From contig BCKK01000008.1 in assembly GCA_001600615.1 (NCBI GenBank), positions 1,098,134 to 1,162,133 on the forward strand: DNA of 64,000 nt, written 5' to 3'. The DNA is from Dioszegia crocea (lineage: Eukaryota > Basidiomycota > Tremellomycetes > Tremellales > Bulleribasidiaceae). The position numbers and the translations under genes are program-made. The number at the start of each line of letters is the position of its first letter. Within the stretch, counting starts at the first letter, position 1. The notes under the pieces are model-generated. The model ran no database searches, was not told the origin of the DNA, and was given only the letters and a program-made list of their open reading frames with translations. Positions 1 to 9,959 of the stretch are shown piece by piece.

Positions 1-1019
1 CTCAAACGGTGGTTCGCGGCACACATGCTCTCGCTCCAAATCCGCTCGGAAGCTATTGAACTTATCATGGCCGCTGTATATCTCGACCCCCTCGCCCTCT
101 CCATCCCAGCTAGCGCTACCGTTGGCTTCATACGCGCCATCGAGCGCCTAGCGAGCTGGGATTGGAAGGCCGAACCTCTATTCGTACCGGTCTTTACGGC
201 TGCTAGGGAAGCTGCGACTCATTCAACGCGGACGCGCCTGCGATTCCCGACAGAATTGAGGGAAGAGGCGACGCGGCTCTATGGGCAGATGAGGGCTAAG
301 GATCCAGAGGCGAGGCATACAACGTGGGGAATAGTGACGGAGGAGGATGTCGAGGGGTTCAGATGGACCAAAGATGGGCCAAGTAGAGTCGTGGCGGGCC
401 GAGTAACGGGCTTGGCGCGAGCTACAGCGGATGCTATCAGGCAGGCAAATGAGGGCGCAAGTCTGAATGTCAAGGTGAGTTTTTTCGCGTTGCTAAAGCG
501 GACTATAGCTGACATTGCACAGAGTCTATTCAAGACCCCTCTGCACCAATACGATATTCTCCTACACCTTCGTCCTGCCTTCCTGACTCGATACTCCCAG
601 GCAGTCGATCCAGCTTCAAAGGAATGGGACGACAAGCTCAAGTTCCGGAATTTACAAGATGGCGGTGTGTACGGTGGGGAGGTCAAAGTAGACTTTGATC
701 CAGCATGGAGCTTTGCAAGGGATATACAGGTATGTTCATTATCGGCAGCTGCCCCACTGGGATTCGCTGATCAAGCTAGCGACTCTATGGTGATGCCGTT
801 CTCGTGTTCTTTGACCGACATGGTGGAAACGCTATCGGGCTCCTCTTCAACCCCACTCGGAAAGCACCTCGAGGGTTCAAACCTTTCTTGGGATACTCGA
901 CTAAGCCTGTTAAGTCCGAGTCGGCGTTGGTTGAGTTGGACACAGAGGGGGTGGTGGCGGAGATTACGAGATTAGGAGAGGGGTTGGTTGAGCGGGTCGA
1001 GAGGGGGATGGGCATTTAG
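1..1019 (+). CDS. UTP22: UTP22/Nrap family protein, C-terminal part (5' partial)
   Basis: The reading frame is open from base 1, so the gene starts outside the window. I read exons 1-474, 523-729 and 780-1019, with introns GTGAGT..CACAG and GTATGT..CTAG, both with a CTGAY branch site; the first intron is 48 nt and contains no stop. The product shows the features I associate with the end of Nrap/Utp22: KRWFAAHM..EAIELI at the start, YDILLHLRPAF in the middle, then FDPAWSFARDIQ, RLYGDAVLVFFDRHGG and IGLLFNPTRKAPRGFKPF. The family is part of the UTP-C/small-subunit processome and works in 18S pre-rRNA processing in the nucleolus; it has a tRNA nucleotidyltransferase-like fold without known catalysis. 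The stop TAG is at 1017-1019. Family call is confident; the exact splice sites are inferred. Confidence 0.82.
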
Positions 1020-1249
1020 ATGCTGTCGGAACAGGGCAAGTGACGACCATCATTCATGATAGCTCATGCACACATGTCGATAGGCACCGTCGACCTGACA
1101 GCGCGTGACATTGTTAAACGTGCATGCTGGAACAATGAACAGGGTATCTCATGCATCTCACATCAGTCTACGCTATCATACAGCTGGGTCTCCGAGCCTC
1201 TTTCCCTGACGTTCCAACTGCGCAGGCCCTGTTGATATTCTTTCGACAA

Positions 1250-1852
1250 TTACGCCGCTCCCGGCATCTGACTCTCGCGAATGTTCATGCCGTGCTGAAT
1301 GGCTGACATGCACTCTTCTTCCGTCGTGTCATCCGGCTGACTCAGCAAGACACCCATGCTTCGGTCTCGCGGGATAGCCAGCGCTCGGCTGACCTCACAT
1401 GGTCTCCAACGATGAGCGTCGCCGAAGACTTCCCGCAGCGCCTCCGGTGCAGCTTCGCTGAACTCCCTCTTCATTCGTACCGGTCCGTCCAACCACCCCG
1501 CCGGGTTGCTGACATACGCCTGAGTGACACTGGTAATCAAGGACTTTGTGAACTCTTGGGCTTTCTTTGGGGTCGTGGCGGGATTGCCCTCCGTGCCAAA
1601 GACAGTCTTGACGACCATGTTTGTCGTGCCTCCGGCGTTGAAGGTGGCGAAAAAGATGCGTGGGGTCGCGATCCAGCTCTCGAGGCTGTCGACAACGTCG
1701 ATAGTGTCATTGCTCCCATCAGAGTCGTTGGCTTCGGAGTCAGTGTCGGCCAGAGTGTCGTCGGTGTCGGTTTCGACAAGTGTTTCAGCATCGCTGTCAA
1801 CATGTATATGCTCGTCGGGGTGGCCAATGGCGGCGTTGAGCAGGCCTGACAT
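1250..1852 (-). CDS. Hypothetical protein, tandem paralogue 1
   Basis: Single-exon ORF of 200 aa when started at the Met at 1852 (MSGLLNAAIGHPDEH). The frame stays open upstream to 2338, but the extra residues are Pro/Ser/Arg-rich like translated promoter, so I use the inner Met. Residues about 20-55 are acidic (Asp/Thr/Ser-rich). The C-terminal half holds REVFGDAHRWRPCEVSRAL. The next minus-strand ORF (2513-3046) has ETVFGSDHSWWPFMITKM in the same place, so the two are tandem paralogues sharing an 'E-VFG-[DS]-H-W-P' core. No signal peptide, membrane helix or recognised domain. The function is unknown and I do not assign one. Confidence 0.55.
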   Translation of the reverse strand: MSGLLNAAIGHPDEHIHVDSDAETLVETDTDDTLADTDSEANDSDGSNDTIDVVDSLESWIATPRIFFATFNAGGTTNMVVKTVFGTEGNPATTPKKAQEFTKSLITSVTQAYVSNPAGWLDGPVRMKREFSEAAPEALREVFGDAHRWRPCEVSRALAIPRDRSMGVLLSQPDDTTEEECMSAIQHGMNIRESQMPGAA

Positions 1853-2512
1853 GCTCGAGCGTTCAGGTGCAGGTGCGGGAAATAAGACGGGGATGTGAAT
1901 GGCAGGGGGGAGAGTGTCAGGCTGCAATGATGCTAGGGAGCAAGCTTGATGACGGAGGAAGGGTGAGAGTGAGCGTGACTCGGGGTCAAACCCTGCGGCT
2001 AGTCGACACGCGCTTCGCCGAGACGCTATGCCAGCGCTGCGCAGGCAGAACAAAGGGAAGAACATAGCAACGCGGTGCGGAGAGGCCGAAAGGGCTTTCA
2101 GGTAGAACAGCCTGGGCAAGGAGGACAAAGGAACCAGGCTGGGGGGGGGGGAAGTGGGCTGGCGGCTGACACCCGACACACCATGTTGTGACCCGGCTCC
2201 TAAGATCCGGCCGGTCATCCTTAGATCATGAGTTTGCTCCAGGTACGATGTGCTACACACCAACAAGATAGCGGAGGACACCTCCCGGATGAGAGAAGTG
2301 TTGCTTGAGCGGCTGAGAACGGGCGCAGGGATCAGCATCTAAATAGATCCACGCAGAGTCGAGAATTCTACTCGTGCAATGTAACGCGCAAAGACACGTA
2401 GGAAGGCATGCATATCCCCAAAGCCTAAGCTAGCAGTCTCGCTATGAATTGAAAACTCGGTGTGGTCGTGTTGAATTCACTCAAACTACCCCGCTGCAGC
2501 TGCGCTCCCCGC
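1853..2512. other. Intergenic, with duplicated promoter segment
   Basis: No gene seen. The stretch about 1985-2130 resembles 3235-3355 upstream of the next paralogue, for example the shared 12-mer acaaagggaaga and the blocks 'ggctttcaggtagaacagcctg' versus its near match at 3320-3345. The tandem duplication therefore copied the upstream region as well as the ORF. A run of 11 G lies at 2141-2151. Confidence 0.5.
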
Positions 2513-3046
2513 TCAACCCCTCAGCTGAGAATGCGATCCGCTCGTCGCCGAAAGACACACACCTCCGAGCTTCGCTGCCCTCTTCGTGAAAGCAGCTTGA
2601 CTTTGGGCCTCGGTTGGATCGAGCACCTCAGTACGCCGGCGCCCTCCCTTGACCCGAATGTCGACCTGCATCTTGGTGATCATGAAAGGCCACCAGGAGT
2701 GATCACTCCCAAACACAGTCTCGAGGGCTGTCTTGCCGGCATCGGAGAGAGCCAGTCGCATTCCATGCATGCTGAGCATCTTCCCCTCGGAGGCACTGAA
2801 GTCTGTCTTGAACTGGTCATTGATCAGCTGGTACAGCGTATTGGCCTTTTCGGGGACCGAGGAGAACCCCCCTGGAAGGTAAACCGCGAGGTCTGCCTTG
2901 CTGCCCTCGCCATTTGGGATGAACCAGAGCTGGGGTGTGTAGTCCCATTCCACTCTGATCTGGTTGGAGTCGCCTTTGGAAGACACGAGGCCTCGGGTGG
3001 TGTCTTCTGTGCTGATCCCGCCATCAATCTGGGATGAGAGGGTCAT
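2513..3046 (-). CDS. Hypothetical protein, tandem paralogue 2
   Basis: Single-exon ORF of 177 aa started at the Met at 3046 (MTLSSQIDGGISTED). The frame is open upstream to 3298, but that part matches translated promoter in the neighbouring copy, and an AT-rich TATA-like element lies about 55 nt upstream of 3046. Middle segment: EWDYTPQLWFIPNGEG and AVYLPGGFSSVPEKA. C-terminal: MRLALSDAGKTALETVFG then SDHSWWPF, aligning with the paralogue at 1250-1852. The end is basic (RVKGGRRR). It lacks the acidic N-terminus of its sister. No recognised domain; the function is unknown. Confidence 0.55.
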   Translation of the reverse strand: MTLSSQIDGGISTEDTTRGLVSSKGDSNQIRVEWDYTPQLWFIPNGEGSKADLAVYLPGGFSSVPEKANTLYQLINDQFKTDFSASEGKMLSMHGMRLALSDAGKTALETVFGSDHSWWPFMITKMQVDIRVKGGRRRTEVLDPTEAQSQAAFTKRAAKLGGVCLSATSGSHSQLRG

Positions 3047-3676
3047 GGTGACTGAAGCAGAAGTGAGCAGAAATGCCGGGTTGGTGCCAGGTGAAGTGTA
3101 ATATAATGTGTGTATCTGAAAGTGTGTGGAAACACAAGCTCTATCTTGGGGAGCAAGATATGGCGAAGAGAGCAATTCTATGCTGCCCAGGATTGATGCC
3201 TCCCTTGCTCGAGAATCGGGTGGCAAGACGGCAAGAACCATCCCAGCCTGGCTCTTCAGCTGATGCGCGCCTCCAACACAAAGGGAAGAACTCCTCAACG
3301 CGACTCAGGGCAAACGAATGGCCTTCCGGGTAAGACAGCCTGAGCAAACAGTGCGAGGGCTCATGTGTGTCATGTGTGGACAAAGGAATGTTTCTAGGGG
3401 TGAGTACGATGTACAGGCACATGAGGTCGTATCGATTGCGCTCTAAGTCCGTCACAGCCACTAGAAAGCCTCTAATTCTGAAACATGGACGCACGGACCA
3501 CCGGTAGCCGGCGGGTATCACCGGCCCGGGCCTCCCCTTTGATGTGCCACCGTTTGTCCATATCTCCTCTAGCTATACGACTCCCTCACCCTCTACTAAG
3601 CCTGGAAGAAGACATCGCTCAGGGTGATCATAAGTCATCTCCCGAAAGGCGCGCCCCAAGAGTCGAATCTATCAGA
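3047..3676. other. Divergent intergenic region
   Basis: Lies between the minus-strand paralogue 2 and the plus-strand hydrolase. About 3235-3355 is the diverged copy of the upstream segment at 1985-2130. The frame of the hydrolase is open back to 3485 but I see no reason to call that coding. Confidence 0.4.
3100..3107 (-). promoter_or_regulatory. TATA-like element
   Basis: On the minus strand this reads ATTATATT, about 55 nt upstream of the chosen start of the 2513-3046 gene. It supports the inner Met rather than the long upstream frame. Confidence 0.35.
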
Positions 3677-5155
3677 ATGGCGACCGCTACCGCTGCCCAT
3701 CTCCGCTCTTCCCCCAACCCCACAACCCCAACAGCCCCCTCACCACTTATCTTCTCGCTCCTTGGCTACCTCACGTACCCTTACATCATCCTCGTCGGCC
3801 TCCCTCGCATTCTTGCTGCTGCTCTCTCCTACAATCTGAACCCACATCCGTTCCCTAGTTGGACCCTCACCAAAGCCGTCAGCATCGCCTACGCCAAAGT
3901 CCGAAATGGCCCCGCCGGCTTCGTCCTCCCTCCCCTGCCATCCTCAGAGGAAGAGTGGTCTCCACCCGCTACCCCATGGAACACCCTCTCAGCTGAAGAG
4001 CGGGCTGAGGTGGAGTTGAAGGTGGTGAGGGTTGACCCAGTCTCTGAGGAGTATCAGCAGCGTGGAATTACAGTTTGCCCGGGGGTTGAATCGGTTTCTC
4101 GCCCTGGGTTCTGGTTGACCCCCAAGGGGAGTAAAGGAAAGGGGGATGAGAAGGCGAAGGAGGGCGAGAAGGTCATTTTGCATCTTCATGGAGGGGGATA
4201 CATCCGGGGTCACCCATTGTGGCTTGACGCGCCGCATGGGATGGCTTTGACTTTGGGCCAACGGCTTTTCTGTACGTCCGATATCTTGTCCTCTGCCCTC
4301 GTTCCTACAATCTACGGATCTGTTTGGTGCTTGAAGGTGGCGTGGATGGTGCGGACAAGTATCCATCGACTTCTGAGGCAGGAATAGGTGTTCAGCTCGT
4401 ACAGTCTCTATTCACAGTCCATCTCCACGTCCCATTCCCAAGGTTCCAAATTTAGTCATATGTCCTGTTTCGCTGACCCAACAGCGATGAACTACCGCAA
4501 ATGCCTTTCATCCGATACCGCCTTCCCTGCCCCGCTTCTCGACGCACTTGCAGGCTACATTTACCTGACCCAAACCCTCTCATTCCCCGCCGAGTCAATC
4601 ACGCTCATTGGCGAATCGGCCGGTGCCCACTTATGCCTCATTCTCTCTCGATACCTCTCCGACCTCTCACTGCGTCAACCAGGATCTATAGTCCTCGTCT
4701 CACCTTGGGCAGACTTCACGATGGACCCTTCGGCCCTGCAAGGCTCATACGTCGCTTACTCGCCATACGACTTCATCCTCCCTTGGCGCCTTCATATGGG
4801 TATCAGATCGGCTACGAGGCATTATACTCCCGAGGCTATCCGAGGCGAGTACTTTTCGCCCGCGTTGGCAGGGGCGGGCAAATGGGCGTATTTGAAGAAA
4901 GAGGATGTGAGGGTTCTGGTGGTTTATGGGTCAAAGGAGTTGTTTGAGGATGAAGACAAGGGCGTTGTGGCGGGAATGATCAAGGACAAAGTGGACGTTG
5001 CGGTCTATGTGGTGAGTCTGACATGAGAATCAAGGAGTGAAGTCTCGGCTGATATCCAATAGGACATGGAAGGATTCCATACGCGCGTTTCGATCGAGCC
5101 CGAGGCCAACAAGGCATTCAAGAAGGGTTTGCTTGAGTGGTCTAATCAGGCATAG
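3677..5155 (+). CDS. Alpha/beta hydrolase (hormone-sensitive lipase-like)
   Basis: Exons 3677-4271, 4485-5011 and 5063-5155; introns 4272-4484 (213 nt, long for this window) and 5012-5062. Start at MATATAAHLRSS; an in-frame Met exists at 3485 but adds low-complexity sequence. Near the N-terminus is a hydrophobic segment, LIFSLLGYLTYPYIILVGL, a likely membrane anchor. The catalytic fold is shown by the oxyanion-hole motif LHLHGGGYIRGHP, then MNYRKCLSS, the nucleophile elbow IGESAGAHLC, SPWADF, and the closing VLVVYGSKELFEDE and MEGFHTRV, which carry the likely Asp/Glu and His. Such enzymes cleave esters of lipids or small acyl compounds; the substrate cannot be read. The junction LFS-MNYRKC restores the frame across the long intron exactly. 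Confidence 0.8.
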
Positions 5156-5264
5156 GTATGACATGGTATGCAACGTATATACGAATGAATCTCTAACTCA
5201 TCATACACCACGAATCTCGCTACAGTCTTTTGAGACACAGCTATGTACAACTCTTCACGCTTCG

Positions 5265-5557
5265 TCTCAGCTCATTCACCATAGTCCTAATGGGTCAGCT
5301 CGAATACCCAATCAATAAGGCAGCTAACAGCTCACCTATTCTGATTGTTTCGATAACGCATCTGCTTACCAATGTCACTCCACATTGATGTCAATCGCTC
5401 CTCCGAGCCAGAAAGTGGACGGAAGAATGGTATAGGATTCTCGCGCCTCATTTCAGCTCATCTGCAATAGCCCTATTGAGTCAGCTCTGTGTCCACCCGC
5501 GGCCATCATCTCGGCAACTCACCTGTACTGATTACTCTGACTTGCACGCTGCTTATC
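5265..5557. repeat. Two diverged direct copies of a terminal intron/exon segment
   Basis: 5265-5370 and 5452-5557 align along about 105 nt (period about 187): both have cagctcat, a cctat/cctaat + gggtcagct or gagtcagct block, a cacctgtactgatt / cacctattctgatt block and a ctgctta end. On the minus strand each copy carries a GTGAGY donor, a GCTGAC branch site and a TAG acceptor. The copy nearer the gene is used in my model of the SPO22-like gene; the outer copy looks like a decayed duplicate of its last intron and exon. Confidence 0.45.
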
Positions 5558-8500
5558 GCTCATCCTACACAAAGCCGAAAACTCTTTCCCCAGCTCCATA
5601 AACATGCGCCCATATCCTATTTCTCTCTCACTAGACAGATCAGCTCTTGTCCCTCCGCAGACCCGGTGAGAGGTAAAAACAACACTCACTTCATCAACCC
5701 CAACCCCTTATTCCAGCAGAAAGCAAATAACCAATGCACCTCATCTTGCGGATATTCACCCGCCTCACCTCTCGTCCTGGCCTGAACCATATCCCTTGCA
5801 TTGGTCAGACACGTATATTGCCTCTGGATCAACTCGGGTTCAGAGTCCAGGATCTTAATGAGGAGGTGTAAGTTCCGAGCGTAGGCGTCTACAGAGCAAG
5901 GGTCGGCGGAGAGGAGTGATAAGATCGATTCGATTAGACTTAGAATGACTGGAAAGGTCAGCTTTGATTCTGCGTTGTGGAATGGCGTCAAGAAAGCTTA
6001 CTGATGGTTGGGGTACTGGGCAGAATGAGCAATGCATCCAACATCGCTTCCAGCATCTTTGTATCGTCCGTATGACCTGCGAGATCCTATGGGTGTCAGC
6101 TGATGTGTGTTTCCATCATCACATCGGATGGTACGAGGCAGCTTACCTGCAAAGTCTTCTGCAGCTCATCCCACATCCCCATCTGAGCCAACGCCTCAAC
6201 ATTCGCAGCCTCCAACGAGATCCTCATTCCGCGCACCATCGCTGCTGATCCCGCCACACCTGATTTCTCCGCAGCGACGACTTTGGCTTGACAGACGGGG
6301 ATGTAGTCATAAATGGGAGTGAATGCTTGGGCCTGAGGGGTCAGTTGAGAGGTCATACCAAAGGCAGGATACCTCCAACTCACTCTTTGGTCCGGGTCAG
6401 ATACTTCGCGCGCTAAGAATACTGAGTGAATCAGCTTGATATCTCTTAGTGCTGCGGAGGGACTAGCCAGCTTACATTTACAACAAATACAAGCGTAGGT
6501 CGCTGTTGCTATCCGTCCGGCGATGAGCGGATCGGTTTCGGCTTCATTGGCAGGGATGAGCTGCATGATCTGTTGGGGTCAGCGCATGGTATTGTGTAAC
6601 ATTCTGGGATCCTCAAGGTGACACATACCACCGAAGCGTGATTGAAGAGATCGGCAAGGATCGAGTGGTCGAGCTTATCCGTGTTGTCCATAGCCGCCTG
6701 GAAGACTACTTTGTAAGCTAAGGAAGTCCGATAGGGCAGAATACTCCGACGCAAACCCGCAAGCTCACTGATCTTCCACAGCCATGATGTGAACTTCGGA
6801 TCCGAATTCACCAGCTCCATATCCGACTTGAGCATACCCACAACTATCATCAGCCCCCCTCATTTAGAATACACATACCAGTCCCACAATCTTCAGCTAG
6901 CTCAGCTCCTGCTCGGGTATACGCCTCACTACCACCTTCCGTACCAGCCATAACCTTAAGAGCGCCCTGGATGAGGTATCTACCCATCAGCCCAGGCTCG
7001 AATCTTACTCACTTAGACACATTCAACATCAACTCCCTCTGCCTCCCATCTCCTTCCCTTTGAAGCAGCTCCAGCATCCCTTTCACTGCTTGCCGCGCAA
7101 CCGTATCGCCCGCTTTATCCAGTGCGAGAGATGCCATCAGGTTGATCAAATCCATAGTGACGTCCGGACAATTCAGTATAGCTTTGATTGCATTGATGGC
7201 TATCATGAGCTGGTATCAGACAGGCAAGCTCACCTCCTATCTCCCTTTTCTGTTTGATAGCTACCAGAAAGAGCAAGTAATGCGTTGTCGCCTCGGCCTG
7301 ATTGCACCCATCTAACATATCCTGAGCTTTGGTGAGGTCTTGGCTGTTTATATATGCCAGTGCGGCTTTGCTACCTCGTCAGCTGAGATAGTAAGGGAAC
7401 GTACCGTCTGCAAGAGCTGAAGTTGTTGCTGGCCGCTGGAGAGATGATGGGGTCAGAAGCGAGTTGGTCTGGAGGTCAGCGATGGCCATGTGTATGATAT
7501 GATGAATGAGGAGGGTGGCCAGATGTAAGGCCAGGGCTATCCAAGGAAATGGCGTGGGGGTGAGGCGCCTGAGGGTACAGTGCACTTACAAATCGGAGCA
7601 GCCTCTTTCCACCTCTCAGTAGCCTGCAGTCTCTCCGCCACATTCATCAGGACAGTCCCACACGCCACTAGCCCATCCGCATCCGCGGCCGAAGGATCGT
7701 ATTGCGCACAGCCCGCGATAGCTGGGCATTAGCGTTTGTACGCAATCATGACAAGTCAAAACTCACCATCAAGTGCTTTCCTGACCTCTCCAACCATAGT
7801 ATCCGGAATGGCCGATGCGCGCTTAACGATGCTGAGGAGGATGTTGGGAACGTGTGGATGTCCCTCAGGTCGGCTAAGGGCAGTATCGAGAATTGACATA
7901 TACGCTGAAAATCTTCCAGGATATCTAATCAGCTCAATTCAGACAAGAACTCACTTTTTTAAACTATTGATCAAGGTGAGAATGCTGCAAGTCAGCTCTG
8001 TCCCCTTTTCTTTAACACTCCTAGAGCTCACTCATCCACACCCCTTTCAGTCCATGCCATCGACCCAACCAACCCGCCCAACGCCTCCTTGATCCGTTCT
8101 TGATTCCCATCCACATTCCCATCGGCCATACACCGGACTTGCAGTATCTTGAGTTGTTGAAGTTCGTCTTGCGTTATTGCGTTTGACGAGGGATCAGGAC
8201 CCGAAGGGTCGGTCATCATGATGAGTTGCTTGAGTGCATTGGACGCTTGGTGAGTGAGGGCAGGATCTGTGCTGGAGAGAGATGCATGTGCTGGGATTAG
8301 TCCACTGTTTGGACGAAGAAGACGTACCTAGTTCCCGAAGTAGAGCAATCTGATGATCAGCTCCGTCAAGTATGAGGACTTACTTTCACAGCTTGTTGAC
8401 TCCGATTCATAGCGTTAGGATAACGAGATTCGATCTCTTGCACTGTTCGCAAACCAGCTTCGAACCATATGAAACTCTCGTCTGAGGCTTCCGAGGTAGA

Positions 8501-9670
8501 GCTGAGGATTCGACCGGAACCGCGACATTGAGCCGCAAGGCTGAGAAGCTGTTCATTAGCCGAGTAGAGCAATGGAACGTACATCGTAATACGCAATCTT
8601 GGTCGTTTTGATGAGATCTGACATCAGTCATTCCTCGCCAGGACGCTCACCTGTAGCTTTCGATAGATGGAACTTTGCCATGATTGCGTTCTTGTCCACC
8701 ATGACCTTGATATCAGCACAAGCCTTTGGGAAGGAGGAAAGAACTTACAATATCGATCTGGGCGGTATGATATCGCATGAGCGCAGCAACTGCTTCTCCA
8801 TCGTCATTCGGGATAGTTCTGACTTTGGTCTCATACTATGACAGGTCAGCATTGCTCAGACGGGACTGTCCCCCTTCGGATGTACCATAACTCACCTCGG
8901 CGGCTTCCCCTAAGACTGACACTGCCACATTGACATTCCCGGCCCCTTCCTTCAGCTCAGCCTTGACCCAAACTCACGTCGTAAGGAAAGCGCAGTTTCG
9001 GAGGCAAAGACCAGTAGGCGTGTTTCCCCTTCCATGTCAGCTCTGCTTTTGAAGGACAAGGAAGATCACTCACAAGCCGCACGAGCCTCTTTCGAAACGC
9101 CCAGCTCGGAAGCTTGCATCATGCGCATCGCCGCTAGGCGTACTGAGGAATGAGCTCATTTCCTTATCTCAGACTCAGGAAGAGTCCGGCAGCTCACACA
9201 TCCCAGCCAGAAGTGGGTCTTCTACTGCATCGCCTACAGCATCCACCGTTGCCCTGGTTGACAATACAGCCGCATTCCACAGATTCACACCTATTTCGTC
9301 AGCTACTCGTACACTGGCTCCCATATCAACCAAAAACGAGCTTACCCTGTACTTCCAGCCACGCAGCCTCATACAACAACACCCCCCTCCCCACCCGCCG
9401 TACCAGAGTGACATTTCTAATCTCCTTGATGTAATCCTGAGCGGTCTTGCGAAGGGCTTCCAAGAGCCTTTTGAGCTTGTTTCGAGCTTCTTTACTGTCT
9501 GACAGAGTAAGAGGTAGGGCATTGAGCAAGGGGGAGATTTGAGCGTGAGAAGCTATGCGAGTTAGCGACCTGGTGTACGGACGACCAGGGAAGGAGGTGG
9601 AGAGGAAGGAAAGAAGGGAAGGAAGTTGGACATACCCTTCAGTTGGAGGAAGAGCTTCCTTTCTGACATT
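5448..9670 (-). CDS. SPO22/ZIP4-like TPR-type meiosis protein
   Basis: A chain of about 20 short minus-strand exons starting MSERKLFLQLKG at 9670, each ending in GTNNGT and preceded by a CTGAY branch site. Exon products are alpha-helical, TPR-like: DSKEARNKLKRLLEALRK, VNLWNAAVLSTRATVDAVGD, AEATTHYLLFLVAIKQKRE, AINAIKAILNCPDVTMDLIN, KLDHSILADLFNHAS. Towards the C-terminus comes YPQDEVHWLFAFCWNKGLGL. The early LWN and the late 'P-x2-E-x2-WL-x3-x-WN' are what I associate with the Spo22/Zip4/TEX11 family, which acts on the synaptonemal complex and crossover formation in meiosis. Predicted end: an exon continuing LMNEREIGYGRMFMELGKEF, then a short last exon with the stop at 5448. Exon borders are not all resolved; the family call rests on weak motifs. 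Confidence 0.5.
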
Positions 9671-9920
9671 GCTGCCGTGCTTGCAGCCAAGGCTACCACT
9701 GTTGGACTTTGAAGGGAAATGAGTGCTACTCTAGATGATCTTTACTGATGAACGACAGGGGTGTGTATGGGGAAGGATGAAGTACAAAGACAGCATCATC
9801 CTCGAGCCAAACATCGCTTCATGCCCTGTGCGGTCCGAGCGGGCGGGGTCTCCACAAATACCCCAAAATTGCCTCATCGAGTAATTCAGACCCGTTTCAT
9901 GCCCTACCATCGCCATGCCC

Positions 9921-9950
9921 TACTCTACTCTACTCTACCCTACTCTACCC
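9921..9950. repeat. Pentanucleotide microsatellite (TACTC/TACCC)x6
   Basis: Six tandem 5-mers, TACTC or TACCC, just downstream of the stop of the membrane-protein gene and within the 289-nt gap between two minus-strand genes. Confidence 0.8.
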
Positions 9951-9959
9951 TGCCCAGGC

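Noticed and set aside
1853..2338. Longer N-terminus of the first tandem paralogue
   Set aside because: The extra residues align with non-coding upstream DNA of the sister gene, so they are more likely promoter than protein.
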